Origin: Desulfovibrio oxyclinae DSM 11498
GTDB taxonomy: Bacteria; Desulfobacterota; Desulfovibrionia; Desulfovibrionales; Desulfovibrionaceae
Direction: 5' to 3'
Length of the DNA: 64,000 bases
Assembly (NCBI RefSeq): GCF_000375485.1
Contig: NZ_AQXE01000008.1
Location: 39,756 to 103,755, forward strand
Part shown: positions 25,796-34,462 of the stretch, one piece after another
Layout: each line of letters begins with the position of its first letter
Numbering within the stretch: the first letter of the stretch is position 1
Translations under genes and position numbers: made by a program
Notes under the pieces: model-generated
Databases searched by the model: none
Told to the model about the DNA's origin: nothing
What the model saw: the letters and a program-made list of their open reading frames with translations, nothing else

Positions 25796-25901
25796 GGGTC
25801 CCTCCGGGATGGTATGCTACCTGACATCATACACAAGTGTCCGAAAATCGGAAGCGTTTCCCGCTGCGGGAATACGCGACTTTTGCCATGCGTGAGGTGA
25901 A

Positions 25902-26267
25902 TCAGTCTTCTTCGCCTTCGATCCAGCGCCATGCTTCGTCGATCTCGTGAAGGTCGAAATACCGTTCTTCCCACGGCGTGAGCAGGTTCTCCACGCTCGT
26001 GGCCGCCTTCCACCAGTCGCGGTTGCTGACCACGGCGAGGCGATCGATGTCGTTCCAGTGCCTGAGACAGAAGCTCACGTCCGCTGCGAACTCCTTGAAG
26101 CCGTAGCCGCGAATGTTCTTGATGACGAAAAGCATGTTGATGGTGCCGTGCTTTTCGATGGCTTTCTCAATGGTCGGAAGCACCTCGTTGAAGCGAGAAA
26201 GAGAGATGGTGCCGTCGCAGTCGAGGCCGATGGTCCGTTCGCCGGAGCGTTCCAATATGCGTATCAT
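25902..26267 (-). CDS. SpoIIAA-like (STAS-related) protein
   Basis: 121 aa. It begins MIRILERSGERTIGLDCDGT and continues FNEVLPTIEKAIEKHGTINMLFVIKNIRGYGFKEFAADVSF, then VSNRDWWKAATSVENLLTPWEERYF. This is the pattern of the SpoIIAA-like domain (PF11964 type), known for lipid-carrier-like folding. The C-terminus is Trp/Glu-rich. The physiological role is not established for this family. The ATG at 26267 is the only start that keeps the fold compact; the longer frame runs into the next gene. It is flanked by the usp and dehydrogenase genes on the same strand. Confidence 0.8.
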   Translation of the reverse strand: MIRILERSGERTIGLDCDGTISLSRFNEVLPTIEKAIEKHGTINMLFVIKNIRGYGFKEFAADVSFCLRHWNDIDRLAVVSNRDWWKAATSVENLLTPWEERYFDLHEIDEAWRWIEGEED

Positions 26268-26353
26268 GCCTGCCCCCGTGTCATGGGTCGGACGTTTCGA
26301 TTCAGTCCGATTGTATGACACGGGGCGGCACTGCGCGCAAGGCTTCGCCGTGC

Positions 26354-27319
26354 TCAGGAGACGCCGTTGACCACGTTGGTCGGGGCTCCATTTGCAAAGG
26401 CGCGGATGTTGTCGGCGGTCATCCTCATGAGCCGCTGTCTGGACTCCAGCGTGGCCCATGCCACGTGCGGGGTGATCAGGCAATTGGGTGCGCGCATCAG
26501 CGGGTTGTCCTTTGCGGGCGGCTCCTGCGCCAGCACGTCCAGCCCGGCTCCGGCGATGGTGCCCGCTTCAAGGGCCTTTGCGAGGTCGCCTTCATTGATA
26601 AGCGTTCCGCGCGCCGTGTTGATGATAAACGCGGAAGGCTTCATGCGGGCCAGCAGGGCGGCATTGACGAATTCCTTGTTCTCCTCGGTCTGCGGGCAGT
26701 GCAGGGAGATGGCGTCGGACTCGGCGAAGACCGTGCCGAGGTCCGCAAACTCCACGGTTCCCCACTGCGGCTGCGGCTTGGGGCGGGGGGCATGGGCAAG
26801 AATCCTCATGCCGAAGGCGTGGCCGAGGCGCGCGGCTTCCTGGCCGATGCCGCCAAAACCGATGATGCCGAGGGTCTTTCCGGCAAGCTCCGTCTGGCCG
26901 AAGGCGATGTTGCAGAAATCCGGCTGGCCTGACCAGTCGCCGTTTTTGGTGGAAGTGTCATAGTCGCCGGGGCGGGAGGCAAGCTCCAACAGCAGGGCCA
27001 TGACGTGTTGCGCCACGGCCGGGGTGGAGTATCCCGGCACGTTGGAAACCGCAATGCCGCGAGCGGCCGCGGCCTTGACATCCACCACATCGTACCCGGT
27101 GGCGAGCACTGAGATGTATTTCAGCTCGGGCAACTCGTCGAGAATCTCGGCGGGCAGTTTGGTCTTGTTGGTCAGGATCACATCGGCCCCGGCTGCGCGC
27201 TGTGCGATCTCGTTGTGAGGGGTCCTGTCGTGCACTTCCAGCGTGCCAAGCGTTTCGATCTCGTCCCACGGGTTGTCCCCGGGATTCAGTGTATATCCAT
27301 CCAATACGACTATTTTCAT
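26354..27319 (-). CDS. D-2-hydroxyacid dehydrogenase, NAD-dependent
   Basis: 321 aa. The Rossmann motif GIIGFGGIGQEAARLGHAFG is present. The catalytic set is the Arg in INTARGTLINEGDL, the Glu in LDVLAQEPP and the His in LITPHVAWAT. N-terminal VLATGYDVVDVKAAAARGIAVSNVPGYST also matches hydroxypyruvate/glycerate reductases, which interconvert D-glycerate and hydroxypyruvate. Phosphoglycerate dehydrogenase (SerA) is unlikely because there is no ACT or intervening domain. The ATG at 27319 follows AAGGAGC. It is divergent from the isochorismatase-like gene. Confidence 0.88.
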   Translation of the reverse strand: MKIVVLDGYTLNPGDNPWDEIETLGTLEVHDRTPHNEIAQRAAGADVILTNKTKLPAEILDELPELKYISVLATGYDVVDVKAAAARGIAVSNVPGYSTPAVAQHVMALLLELASRPGDYDTSTKNGDWSGQPDFCNIAFGQTELAGKTLGIIGFGGIGQEAARLGHAFGMRILAHAPRPKPQPQWGTVEFADLGTVFAESDAISLHCPQTEENKEFVNAALLARMKPSAFIINTARGTLINEGDLAKALEAGTIAGAGLDVLAQEPPAKDNPLMRAPNCLITPHVAWATLESRQRLMRMTADNIRAFANGAPTNVVNGVS

Positions 27320-27413
27320 GGTGATGCTCCTTGTCTTTTGCCGGAGCCTAGCACCGGCGGGATGCGAACGCCAGACCATTGCGGTTCCCCTGCGCCGATG
27401 CTAATGAAGCGAA

Positions 27414-28058
27414 ATGCTTTTAACGGATGAACATACAAGGCCGGATTTCGGATCCTGCGTGCTGGTGGTCGTGGACATGCAGAACGATTTCGTTCAGCCG
27501 GAGGGGACAGCCTCTTCCGAACAGGCTCTTGAAATCCTGCCGAGAACCGCAGATCTCGTGGGGTCGTTTCGGGAGGCCGAAAAGCCCGTGGCGCACGTGG
27601 TGCGGCTGTATCATCCGGACGGCGGCAACGCGGAACGTGGTCGCCGGACCTTCCTTCGCTCCGGCGGAGAGCTTGTTGTTCCGGGCACTTGGGGCGCGCA
27701 GGTTGCCGAAGGGCTTCTTCCCGAAGGGGCGAAAGTGGACCATGGGGAACTCATTTACGGTGAGCCGATCTCCCTCGGTGCCAACGAAAGCATTCTCTAC
27801 AAGCCGTCGTGGAGCGCCTTCTTCAAGACCCAGCTCGAATGGCGCATCCTCGATACGCTGGCCGAGACCGTGCTCGTCACCGGCACATGGTTTCCCAACT
27901 GCATCCGCCAGACCATCTACGACGCCATCAGCCTCGACTACCGCGTGGTCGCCGTGCGCGACTGCATCGCGGGCATCACGGACAAGGACTGCGACGACCT
28001 GACCAAGGTCGGCTGCTCCGTGCTGACGGCGGACGAAGTGGCCGAAGCGATCAAGTAA
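27414..28058 (+). CDS. Cysteine hydrolase, isochorismatase family
   Basis: 214 aa. The catalytic triad of the family is visible: Asp in VLVVVDMQNDFVQPEG, Lys in ESILYKPSWSAFF and Cys in VTGTWFPNCIRQTIYDA. Such enzymes hydrolyse amides of small molecules such as nicotinamide, N-carbamoylsarcosine or ureidoacrylate. The KPSWSAFFKTQLEWRIL segment with GTWFPNC is typical of the broader RutB/YcaC-like branch rather than nicotinamidase, but I cannot fix the substrate. A weak RBS precedes the ATG. The next 355 bp are gene-free, and base composition drops there. Confidence 0.85.
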   Translation: MLLTDEHTRPDFGSCVLVVVDMQNDFVQPEGTASSEQALEILPRTADLVGSFREAEKPVAHVVRLYHPDGGNAERGRRTFLRSGGELVVPGTWGAQVAEGLLPEGAKVDHGELIYGEPISLGANESILYKPSWSAFFKTQLEWRILDTLAETVLVTGTWFPNCIRQTIYDAISLDYRVVAVRDCIAGITDKDCDDLTKVGCSVLTADEVAEAIK

Positions 28059-28413
28059 TCTTTCCCCATGACGGCCTGTGCAATCCTTCGTGATTGTTTT
28101 CCATGCCGTTTCTTTGTACCACCGGCACATGCGGCGGGCGCGCCCTGATGCACTCCGCGCAGATGTTTTGGGCGCTCTTGGACATCGGAATTTGCTAAAC
28201 GGTAGCGATGACGATCCTCGTAGCCAGTACAAGTATGTAATATATAGGCAAATTTCTGGTGATGGGGGCTCGGGTTATATTTGAATCAAATGTATGAGCT
28301 GCTGGGTTTATTAGAACCCGGCGGTGGGTTGTAAAAACCGAATTATGAGCGCAAAGGGCGGGGAAGTGACGGTCGGTTGCGCTTCGAGTTGAATCCCTAG
28401 GACGTGACTATTC
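28059..28413. other. Gene-free stretch at the left edge of the AT-rich patch
   Basis: The first 130 bases are of ordinary GC content. From about 28190 the sequence becomes AT-richer (runs such as GTAATATATAGGCAAATTT). A short GGGTTTATTAGAACCC hairpin sits near 28303-28318. No gene, tRNA or attachment-site repeat was found. Confidence 0.6.
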
Positions 28414-30291
28414 ATGTGTGGCATAACTGGCTTCATTTCTTCAGGCTCAGGATCCGACAGCCATTGCATTGAGCGAATGGTGGAGAGTCTTTCTCACCGT
28501 GGTCCCGATCAGTTCGGCGTCTGGAATGATGGCGCGGCGGGGGTGGCTCTCGGGCATCGGCGTCTGTCAATTCTCGACCTTTCTCCACTGGGGCGCCAGC
28601 CCATGGTGTCTGCCTGCGGGCGTTATGTCATCGTTTACAACGGTGAGGTATACAATCACCTTACTTTGCGCAATGAATTGCATTCCTACCCATTTAAGTC
28701 GTCTTCCGACACGGAAACCATCCTTGCCGCGGTGTCTGCATGGGGGGTGGGTAAGGCTATCGAAAAATTCGTAGGAATGTTCGCATTCGGTTTATGGGAT
28801 AAAAAAACGCGCAAATTGACTTTGGTGCGTGACCGCCTTGGAATCAAGCCGCTGTATTATGGTATTGCAGAAGATGGTGCCTGGGTATTCGGATCCGAAT
28901 TGAAGGCGCTACACCGCTATCCTGCCTACTCGCCATCCATTGATCGCAATGCCCTAGCCCTATTTTTTAGACACAACTACATTCCTGCGCCTTACTCCAT
29001 TTATGAAAAAACATGGAAGCTCGAACCCGGGCAGATGGTCGTACTCGGCGAAGAAGAGCCGGAAGTGACTAGGTGGTGGGATATTGATGCCGTTTGGCGT
29101 GAAGGTTTCGATAATCCTTGGCAAATGAGTGACCATGACGCCGTGAACGAACTTGAATCCCTTTTATCCGATGCTGTTGGCATCCGGATGCTTTCTGATG
29201 TTCCACTAGGAGCATTCCTATCCGGGGGGATTGATTCTTCTACTATAGTGGCACTGATGCAGAAGCAGGCCACCAGCCCGGTTAAAACATTTTCTATTGG
29301 ATTTCATGAAGCGGCGTTTAACGAGGCAAAACATGCTAGAGCCGTGGCAGATCACCTTGGGACTGATCATACGGAACTGTATGTGACTTCTGGGGATCTG
29401 TTGGATGTCGTTCCTTCCATGCCTCAATGCTGGGATGAACCCTTTGCGGACCTGTCGCAGATTCCGACATACATCCTGAGTAAACTCACTCGCGAACAGG
29501 TTACAGTATCTCTTTCCGGAGACGGCGGGGATGAATTGTTTTCCGGATATGCAAGATACTTTTATGCCAGCAAATGGGACACTTTGACGAAGCTGCCCGT
29601 GGCTTTTCGTAGGATTATAATGGGGGCTTTGAAAGTTTCCCCGCCATCCCTTTTTAAATTACTTGGCAGCTTTGGGCCAAAGCTCCGTTGGCGGCTTGAT
29701 CTTTTGGGGATGAGAGAGTTTTGTGAATTTTACCGTTACATCCTATCGCATTTTAAACATCCCGATGAATTCGTACTTGGTGCACAAGAGTGGCCAACGC
29801 CGTTGACTGACGGCAATCCTGTCATGTCTGATCGCTTTGCATACATGGCATTGAAGGATTTGCAGATGTATCTACCCGGCGACATCCTAACGAAAGTGGA
29901 CCGTGCGAGCATGGCTGTTGGCCTTGAAGCGCGGGTGCCTCTTCTTGATCATAGAGTAGTAGAGTTTGCTGCCCGAACTCCTGTTTCTTCCAAAATTCGA
30001 GTTGGGGAAGGGAAATGGTTGCTTCGTCAGGTGCTTTACCGCCATGTGCCTCAGAAAATTGTAGATCGGCCCAAAATGGGTTTTGGTGTACCAATTGAGG
30101 GCTGGATGCGTAACGAGTTGCGTGAATGGTGCGAAGACATGCTTTCGCCAGAGGCTATCGCTCGGCAAGGCTTTATAGACCCGAAGATGGTTGAACGTAT
30201 GTGGAACGAGTTTCTAGGTGGTGAGACTGACTGGAATTATTACCTTTGGGATATTCTCATGTTTCAGTCTTGGCTGGAGGAGTGGGCGTAA
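28414..30291 (+). CDS. Asparagine synthase (glutamine-hydrolysing)-like, polysaccharide-type
   Basis: 625 aa. The class II glutaminase has nucleophile Cys2 (MCGITGFIS), HRGPDQFG, HRRLSILDLSPLGRQPM and YNGEVYN. The synthetase domain has the PP-loop LSGGIDSS, then VSLSGDGGDELFSGYARYF. This family includes AsnB and amidotransferases in O-antigen or capsule loci. Because a glycosyltransferase gene overlaps its stop codon (TAATG), a surface-polysaccharide role is more likely than asparagine supply. Base composition and codon use (TTA, ATA, AAA, TTT common) differ clearly from the flanks, suggesting acquisition. The start is fixed by Cys2. Confidence 0.87.
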   Translation: MCGITGFISSGSGSDSHCIERMVESLSHRGPDQFGVWNDGAAGVALGHRRLSILDLSPLGRQPMVSACGRYVIVYNGEVYNHLTLRNELHSYPFKSSSDTETILAAVSAWGVGKAIEKFVGMFAFGLWDKKTRKLTLVRDRLGIKPLYYGIAEDGAWVFGSELKALHRYPAYSPSIDRNALALFFRHNYIPAPYSIYEKTWKLEPGQMVVLGEEEPEVTRWWDIDAVWREGFDNPWQMSDHDAVNELESLLSDAVGIRMLSDVPLGAFLSGGIDSSTIVALMQKQATSPVKTFSIGFHEAAFNEAKHARAVADHLGTDHTELYVTSGDLLDVVPSMPQCWDEPFADLSQIPTYILSKLTREQVTVSLSGDGGDELFSGYARYFYASKWDTLTKLPVAFRRIIMGALKVSPPSLFKLLGSFGPKLRWRLDLLGMREFCEFYRYILSHFKHPDEFVLGAQEWPTPLTDGNPVMSDRFAYMALKDLQMYLPGDILTKVDRASMAVGLEARVPLLDHRVVEFAARTPVSSKIRVGEGKWLLRQVLYRHVPQKIVDRPKMGFGVPIEGWMRNELREWCEDMLSPEAIARQGFIDPKMVERMWNEFLGGETDWNYYLWDILMFQSWLEEWA

Positions 30292-31406
30292 TGAGAGTGT
30301 TGCTTTTGGCGCCCTCTCTTGCTGTTGGTGGAGCCGAAAGGCAACTAGTTTGCTTGGCAAATGGGTTGGTCAGTCGCGGACATATTGTTACGGTTGCGCT
30401 TTTTCAAAAACACGGTGATTTGCTAGGTCTTTTGAATGGTGCGGTATCGGTTCGTAATCTTGAGAAAAAGGGGCAGAAGGACATTTTCGGCTTTTTGTTT
30501 CGCCTCAGGCGAGTCATCAAAGAGCTTAATCCCGATGTCTGCTACTCTTTTTTAGGTGTGCCTAACTTGTGCCTCGTAGTCATGAAAGCCTTGCGCATAT
30601 CGGTTCCGATAGTCTGGGGTATTCGGGCTTCTAACATGAATCTTAATCAATACGGCTGGCTTTCTCGGGGTTGTCACGTCTTGGAGAGACGTTTGTCCAG
30701 ATTTGCCGACCGCATAATATTTAACTCCGAGGCGGGGAAAAAACATGCGCGTAAGCATGGGTTTTCGCTAGACTCCTCGCGAGTTGTGTATAATGGCATT
30801 GATACGGAGCTGTTTGCTTTTTCACCAGAAGCAGGGATCGCCCTTCGCCGAGAATGGGGGGTGGAGGATGGCCAGAGCCTTATAGGTATTGTTGCTCGAT
30901 TGGATCCCATGAAAGGGCACGAGGTCTTTATTAAGGCGGCAAAAGAAGCTTTTAAGCGTAACTGTACCCTCCGGTTTGTCAGTGTCGGCGAAGGGGTTTT
31001 GAGTGATGACTTGATGAAAACCGTTCGTGCTTATGGCTTGAGTGAGTATTTCATATGGGCCGGCGGGCGGCGGGATATGAACGCGGTTTACAATGCTCTT
31101 GATGTGTGCTGCCTTCCATCTTTCGGTGAGGGTTTTCCAAATGTCCTCGGTGAAGCCATGTCTTGCGGGGTGCCCTGCATAGCAACAGATGTCGGGGATT
31201 CAGCTGTGGTGTTGGGTAAAACAGGCAAGGTCGTGCCGCCAGGGAGTATAACCGCTCTTGCAACAGCCATGATTGATACTGTTGAGAAAAAGAAAAGTGA
31301 TACGGTCAACCTCACGCGTGGCAGAATTGTCGAATTTTTTTCGCTAGCAAAAATGGTGGAAAAGACAGAGGCAATATTAATGTCATTGTGCAATAAAAGC
31401 GAATGA
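30291..31406 (+). CDS. Glycosyltransferase, GT4-like
   Basis: 371 aa, GT-B fold. The N-terminal VLLLAPSLAVGGAERQLVCLANGL is the GGAER acceptor-side motif of GT4 enzymes. VYNGIDTELF and GIVARLDPMKGHEVFIKAA precede the donor site FGEGFPNVLGEAMSCGVPCIATDVGDSAVVL, with the E-x7-E pair. Such enzymes add sugars to lipid-linked or lipopolysaccharide acceptors on the cytoplasmic face. It is translationally coupled to the asnB-like gene by a 1-base overlap and shares its low GC. No other polysaccharide genes are adjacent, so the pair looks like a fragment of a larger locus. Confidence 0.88.
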   Translation: MRVLLLAPSLAVGGAERQLVCLANGLVSRGHIVTVALFQKHGDLLGLLNGAVSVRNLEKKGQKDIFGFLFRLRRVIKELNPDVCYSFLGVPNLCLVVMKALRISVPIVWGIRASNMNLNQYGWLSRGCHVLERRLSRFADRIIFNSEAGKKHARKHGFSLDSSRVVYNGIDTELFAFSPEAGIALRREWGVEDGQSLIGIVARLDPMKGHEVFIKAAKEAFKRNCTLRFVSVGEGVLSDDLMKTVRAYGLSEYFIWAGGRRDMNAVYNALDVCCLPSFGEGFPNVLGEAMSCGVPCIATDVGDSAVVLGKTGKVVPPGSITALATAMIDTVEKKKSDTVNLTRGRIVEFFSLAKMVEKTEAILMSLCNKSE

Positions 31407-31614
31407 ATAAATACTGGCGCTAGTGAGTCAGAGGGAGTTGTTTTTAAAGAAGGTGTCCTCTGAACCTTTTTTAGCCTTTACTGTCATTGGTGGGCTAAAA
31501 ACCTACTAGTACAATGGATTAAGAGATAGGATTTTTTGCAAGGAATACAGTTTTCGATAGCTGATCGAGATAGGGACAATTAAGTTTTTTGAAAGACTTG
31601 GCGTTGGTTGTTTT

Positions 31615-31660
31615 TCAAAAAAGGCTCTCGACTCCAACATTCTTGCTGCAATCGAGAGCC
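31615..31660 (-). terminator. Terminator of the minus-strand YkgJ/hypothetical unit
   Basis: GGCTCTCGA (31623-31631) pairs with TCGAGAGCC (31652-31660). On the minus strand it is followed by TTTTTTG. The 297 bp between the glycosyltransferase and the next gene are otherwise AT-rich and empty. Confidence 0.75.
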
Positions 31661-31703
31661 CGTGCGGAATCTCTTGTAAATAATCTGGATATGGCCCGGC
31701 CCC

Positions 31704-31961
31704 TTACTTCCCGCTAAGCAACAGTCTCGCCGTCTCCACGTCGTAGAGTGCCATGGGATTGCGGCCGGTGCCGCGCTGGCGGTACATCTCGGCGGCCTGC
31801 TCGATCACGCTCAGGGGTAGCCAGCCGTGGCGATCCCAGATCTCGGGCTGGCCGTCGTTGTAAAGGCGGAATTCGATTTCCTCGTCGCCATGGCGCACAT
31901 ACATCCGCACGCTCTTGTCCTGAAGGGAGGGGTGGTAGTAGTAGCCGCGTTCGTCCTTCAT
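31704..31961 (-). CDS. Hypothetical protein, 85 aa
   Basis: Small soluble protein starting MKDERGYYYHPSLQDKSVRM, with IEFRLYNDGQPEIWDRHGWLPLSVIEQAAEMYRQRG. The Tyr-rich start and alternating pattern suggest a short beta sheet with one helix. I recognise no family. AAGGAG lies 8 bases before the ATG. It follows the YkgJ-type gene by 13 bp on the same strand, so the two are probably co-expressed. Terminator at 31615-31660. Confidence 0.75.
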   Translation of the reverse strand: MKDERGYYYHPSLQDKSVRMYVRHGDEEIEFRLYNDGQPEIWDRHGWLPLSVIEQAAEMYRQRGTGRNPMALYDVETARLLLSGK

Positions 31962-31974
31962 TTTTCGAATCTCC

Positions 31975-32643
31975 TTACTTGCCTCGGAAAACCAGTTTCA
32001 TGCCCTGTGCGCCCTGTCGAACCCGAACGCCCATGTTGGCCAGCAATGCCTCGATGGACCGTCCGAGGAAGAAGTCCAGGCTTTCTTCGGGAAGCCCCCC
32101 TTTCTCGACTGCCAGGCGGCGTATCTCCTGATCGTATGTGATCTTTTCGACAAGCTCCCGGTAAGCGTCCACGTCATCGTTGCGGGCGGCCTTGGCCAGC
32201 TGGGTCAGGCCGTGCGGATCGCACTTCGCATCATGATCGGCGATGAGTTCGAACAGGGGGTGCCCTTCCGGCAGCAGGTCGGCGCGGGAGATGCGGTCCT
32301 GATCGTACATGGCGGTCAGCGGGGCGGGGTCGTGACAGTCGAGCACGCGGCATTCTGCCGGGCGCTGGTCATACATGGTGCAGGTGTGCCCTTCGGTCTC
32401 GTAAAATATGCAGGTCCAGGTGCTGTCCTTGCCGCGGACCTTGATGATTTCTTCGGGGAGCGGGGCCAGCACTTCCTGAACAGGGTCGTGTGCTATCTCG
32501 CCCCGGCGCAGGGTTACCAGATCCGTCAGGTCGAGGACGGCCTCGCGGATGAGCGCCATGTCTTCATGGTGCAGGGTCGGGCCGCCTTTGATGCAGCATG
32601 TGCCGCACATCTTGCAGCTCGTTGTTTCACCGGGGTTGGTCAT
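31975..32643 (-). CDS. YkgJ-family cysteine-cluster protein
   Basis: 222 aa. The N-terminal CKMCGTCCIKGGP and the later WTCIFYETEGHTCTMYDQRPAECRVLDC give the spaced cysteines of the UPF0153/CxxCxxCC family, which probably bind zinc or an iron-sulfur cluster. The C-terminal half is helical and has no known domain. Function is not established; related proteins have been linked to metal or cofactor handling. The ATG at 32643 follows AAGGAG; the longer frame has no such signal. It is divergent from dsrA with 481 bp between them. Confidence 0.8.
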   Translation of the reverse strand: MTNPGETTSCKMCGTCCIKGGPTLHHEDMALIREAVLDLTDLVTLRRGEIAHDPVQEVLAPLPEEIIKVRGKDSTWTCIFYETEGHTCTMYDQRPAECRVLDCHDPAPLTAMYDQDRISRADLLPEGHPLFELIADHDAKCDPHGLTQLAKAARNDDVDAYRELVEKITYDQEIRRLAVEKGGLPEESLDFFLGRSIEALLANMGVRVRQGAQGMKLVFRGK

Positions 32644-33124
32644 CGAAATCTCCTTTGGACGTTTCCCGTCACCGGTATCTGGCCCGGCGCGAATCCGGGG
32701 TACTGATACTCTGAGACGGCGGTGAGCGCAAGGGTACGTAAGGTAGGAATTGAAAACGGATTTGAGTGCTTGCCGGGGAAATGATTTTGAGGTAACCAAT
32801 TGTCAGTTTGAAAGTTGCACCCCTTTGGTTTGTGAAGCAAGGTGCAAAGGGTGCACAGACTGAGGCGAACAACTCCCTGAACGACCCCTTTCAATACCTA
32901 TATTACAATAGGTTCGGGGGTTTTGGGGTTGACAAAAAACTGGAGGGTCCAGTAGGTTGGGCTCCCCCAGTATCCAGCGAATGGCGCCGCCTCCCATGGG
33001 CGCTTTCGTTGGCTTGCCATGTTGAGAAAGGCGTCCGGGGGTACTTTTCGAGTGGAGCTCAATCGTCCCGGACGAAAACAACGGTTGATGGCAACGTTTT
33101 AACCAAACTATGGAGGTTAAGGGA
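32644..33124. promoter_or_regulatory. Regulatory region upstream of dsrAB
   Basis: 481 bp without a gene. It holds GCACCCCTTTG (32817-32827) facing CAAAGGGTGC (32845-32854), and ACCTAT (32896-32901) facing ATAGGT (32908-32913). A promoter candidate is TTGACA (32929-32934), 18 bp, TAGGTT (32953-32958). From there the dsrA leader would be about 160 nt. The TTTGTGAAG at 32829 resembles one arm of a Rex site, but the second arm is poor. The dsrA RBS GGAGG lies at 33112-33116. Confidence 0.5.
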
Positions 33125-34444
33125 ATGGCGAAACACAAAACTCCTCTGTTGGACCAGCTGGAAAGCGGCCCGTGGCCCAGCTTTGTGTCCGACATCAAGC
33201 AGGAGGCCGAGGCTCGCTCCAAGAACGAGAAGGGTCTCGACTATCAGATTCCTGTTGACTGCCCCGAGGACCTGCTCGGTGTTCTTGAACTGTCCTTCAC
33301 CGATGGTGAAACCCACTGGAAGCACGGCGGCATCGTCGGCGTCTTCGGTTACGGCGGCGGCGTTATCGGCCGTTACTGTGACCAGCCGGAAATGTTCCCC
33401 GGCGTGGCGCACTTCCATACCGTTCGCGTGGCTCAGCCCGCCGGTAAGTTCTACACCACCAAGTTCCTGCGTGATCTCTGCGACCTGTGGGACCTCCGCG
33501 GTTCCGGTCTGACCAACATGCACGGCTCCACCGGTGACATCGTGCTTCTCGGTACTCAGACCCCGCAGCTCGAAGAAATCTTCTTTGAACTGACTCACAA
33601 CCTGAACAACGACCTTGGCGGTTCCGGTTCCAACCTGCGTACCCCCGCCGCCTGCATGGGCATGTCCCGTTGCGAATACGCCTGCTACGACTCTCAGGAG
33701 CTTTGCTACAACCTGACCATGGAGTACCAGGACGAACTGCACCGCCCGGCATTCCCCTACAAGTTCAAGTTCAAGTTCGACGCTTGCCCGAACGGCTGCG
33801 TGGCCGCTATGGCCCGCTCCGACATGGCGTTCGTCGGCACCTGGAAGGGCGACATCCGCATCGACCAGGAAGCCGTTGCCGCCTACGTCGGTGGCGAATT
33901 CGCTCCGAACGCCGGTGCTCACGCCGGTCGTGACTGGGGCAAGTTCGACATCGAGAAAGAAGTTGTTGGCCTCTGCCCGTCCCAGTGCATCAGCTATGCA
34001 GACGGCAAGCTCGCCATCAACAACAAGGAATGCGTCCGCTGCATGCACTGCATCAACACCATGCCGCGCGCCCTGCGGATCGGCGAAGAAACCGGTACCT
34101 CCATCCTCTGTGGTGCGAAGGCCCCGATTCTCGACGGCCCGCAGATGGGCTCCCTGCTCGTCCCGTTCGTCGAAGTGAACAAGGACGACGACTACCAGGC
34201 CGTCAAGGACATCGTCGAAGGTGTCTGGGACTGGTGGATGGAAGAAGGCAAGAACCGCGAGCGTCTCGGTGAAACCATGAAGCGTCTCGGCTTTGCTGCT
34301 CTGGCTGAAGCCGCCGGCGTCCCGGTCGATGTCCGTATGGTTCAGGAACCCCGCCACAACCCCTACATCTTCTGGAAGGCTGAAGAAGTGGAAGGCGGAT
34401 GGGACCGCGACATCAACGAATACCGCGAACGCCACCTGCGCTAA
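33125..34444 (+). CDS. dsrA: Dissimilatory sulfite reductase alpha subunit
   Basis: 439 aa. With DsrB it forms the cytoplasmic alpha2beta2 enzyme that reduces sulfite in sulfate respiration, with DsrC as acceptor of the trisulfide product. It starts MAKHKTPLLDQLESGPWPSF, like other Desulfovibrio DsrA. The siroheme/[4Fe-4S] cysteines are ACMGMSRCEYAC and DACPNGCV, and an inserted ferredoxin domain has GLCPSQC and CVRCMHCINTMP. The ATG at 33125 is chosen over an upstream ATG at 33110 because GGAGG is 8 bases before it and family proteins begin there. First gene of dsrABD. Confidence 0.99.
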   Translation: MAKHKTPLLDQLESGPWPSFVSDIKQEAEARSKNEKGLDYQIPVDCPEDLLGVLELSFTDGETHWKHGGIVGVFGYGGGVIGRYCDQPEMFPGVAHFHTVRVAQPAGKFYTTKFLRDLCDLWDLRGSGLTNMHGSTGDIVLLGTQTPQLEEIFFELTHNLNNDLGGSGSNLRTPAACMGMSRCEYACYDSQELCYNLTMEYQDELHRPAFPYKFKFKFDACPNGCVAAMARSDMAFVGTWKGDIRIDQEAVAAYVGGEFAPNAGAHAGRDWGKFDIEKEVVGLCPSQCISYADGKLAINNKECVRCMHCINTMPRALRIGEETGTSILCGAKAPILDGPQMGSLLVPFVEVNKDDDYQAVKDIVEGVWDWWMEEGKNRERLGETMKRLGFAALAEAAGVPVDVRMVQEPRHNPYIFWKAEEVEGGWDRDINEYRERHLR

Positions 34445-34462
34445 GCTTAGGAGGAAACAGAT

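Noticed and set aside
32829..32850. Rex-binding site before dsrA
   Set aside because: One arm TTTGTGAAG is good, but the second arm does not mirror it; kept only as a comment.
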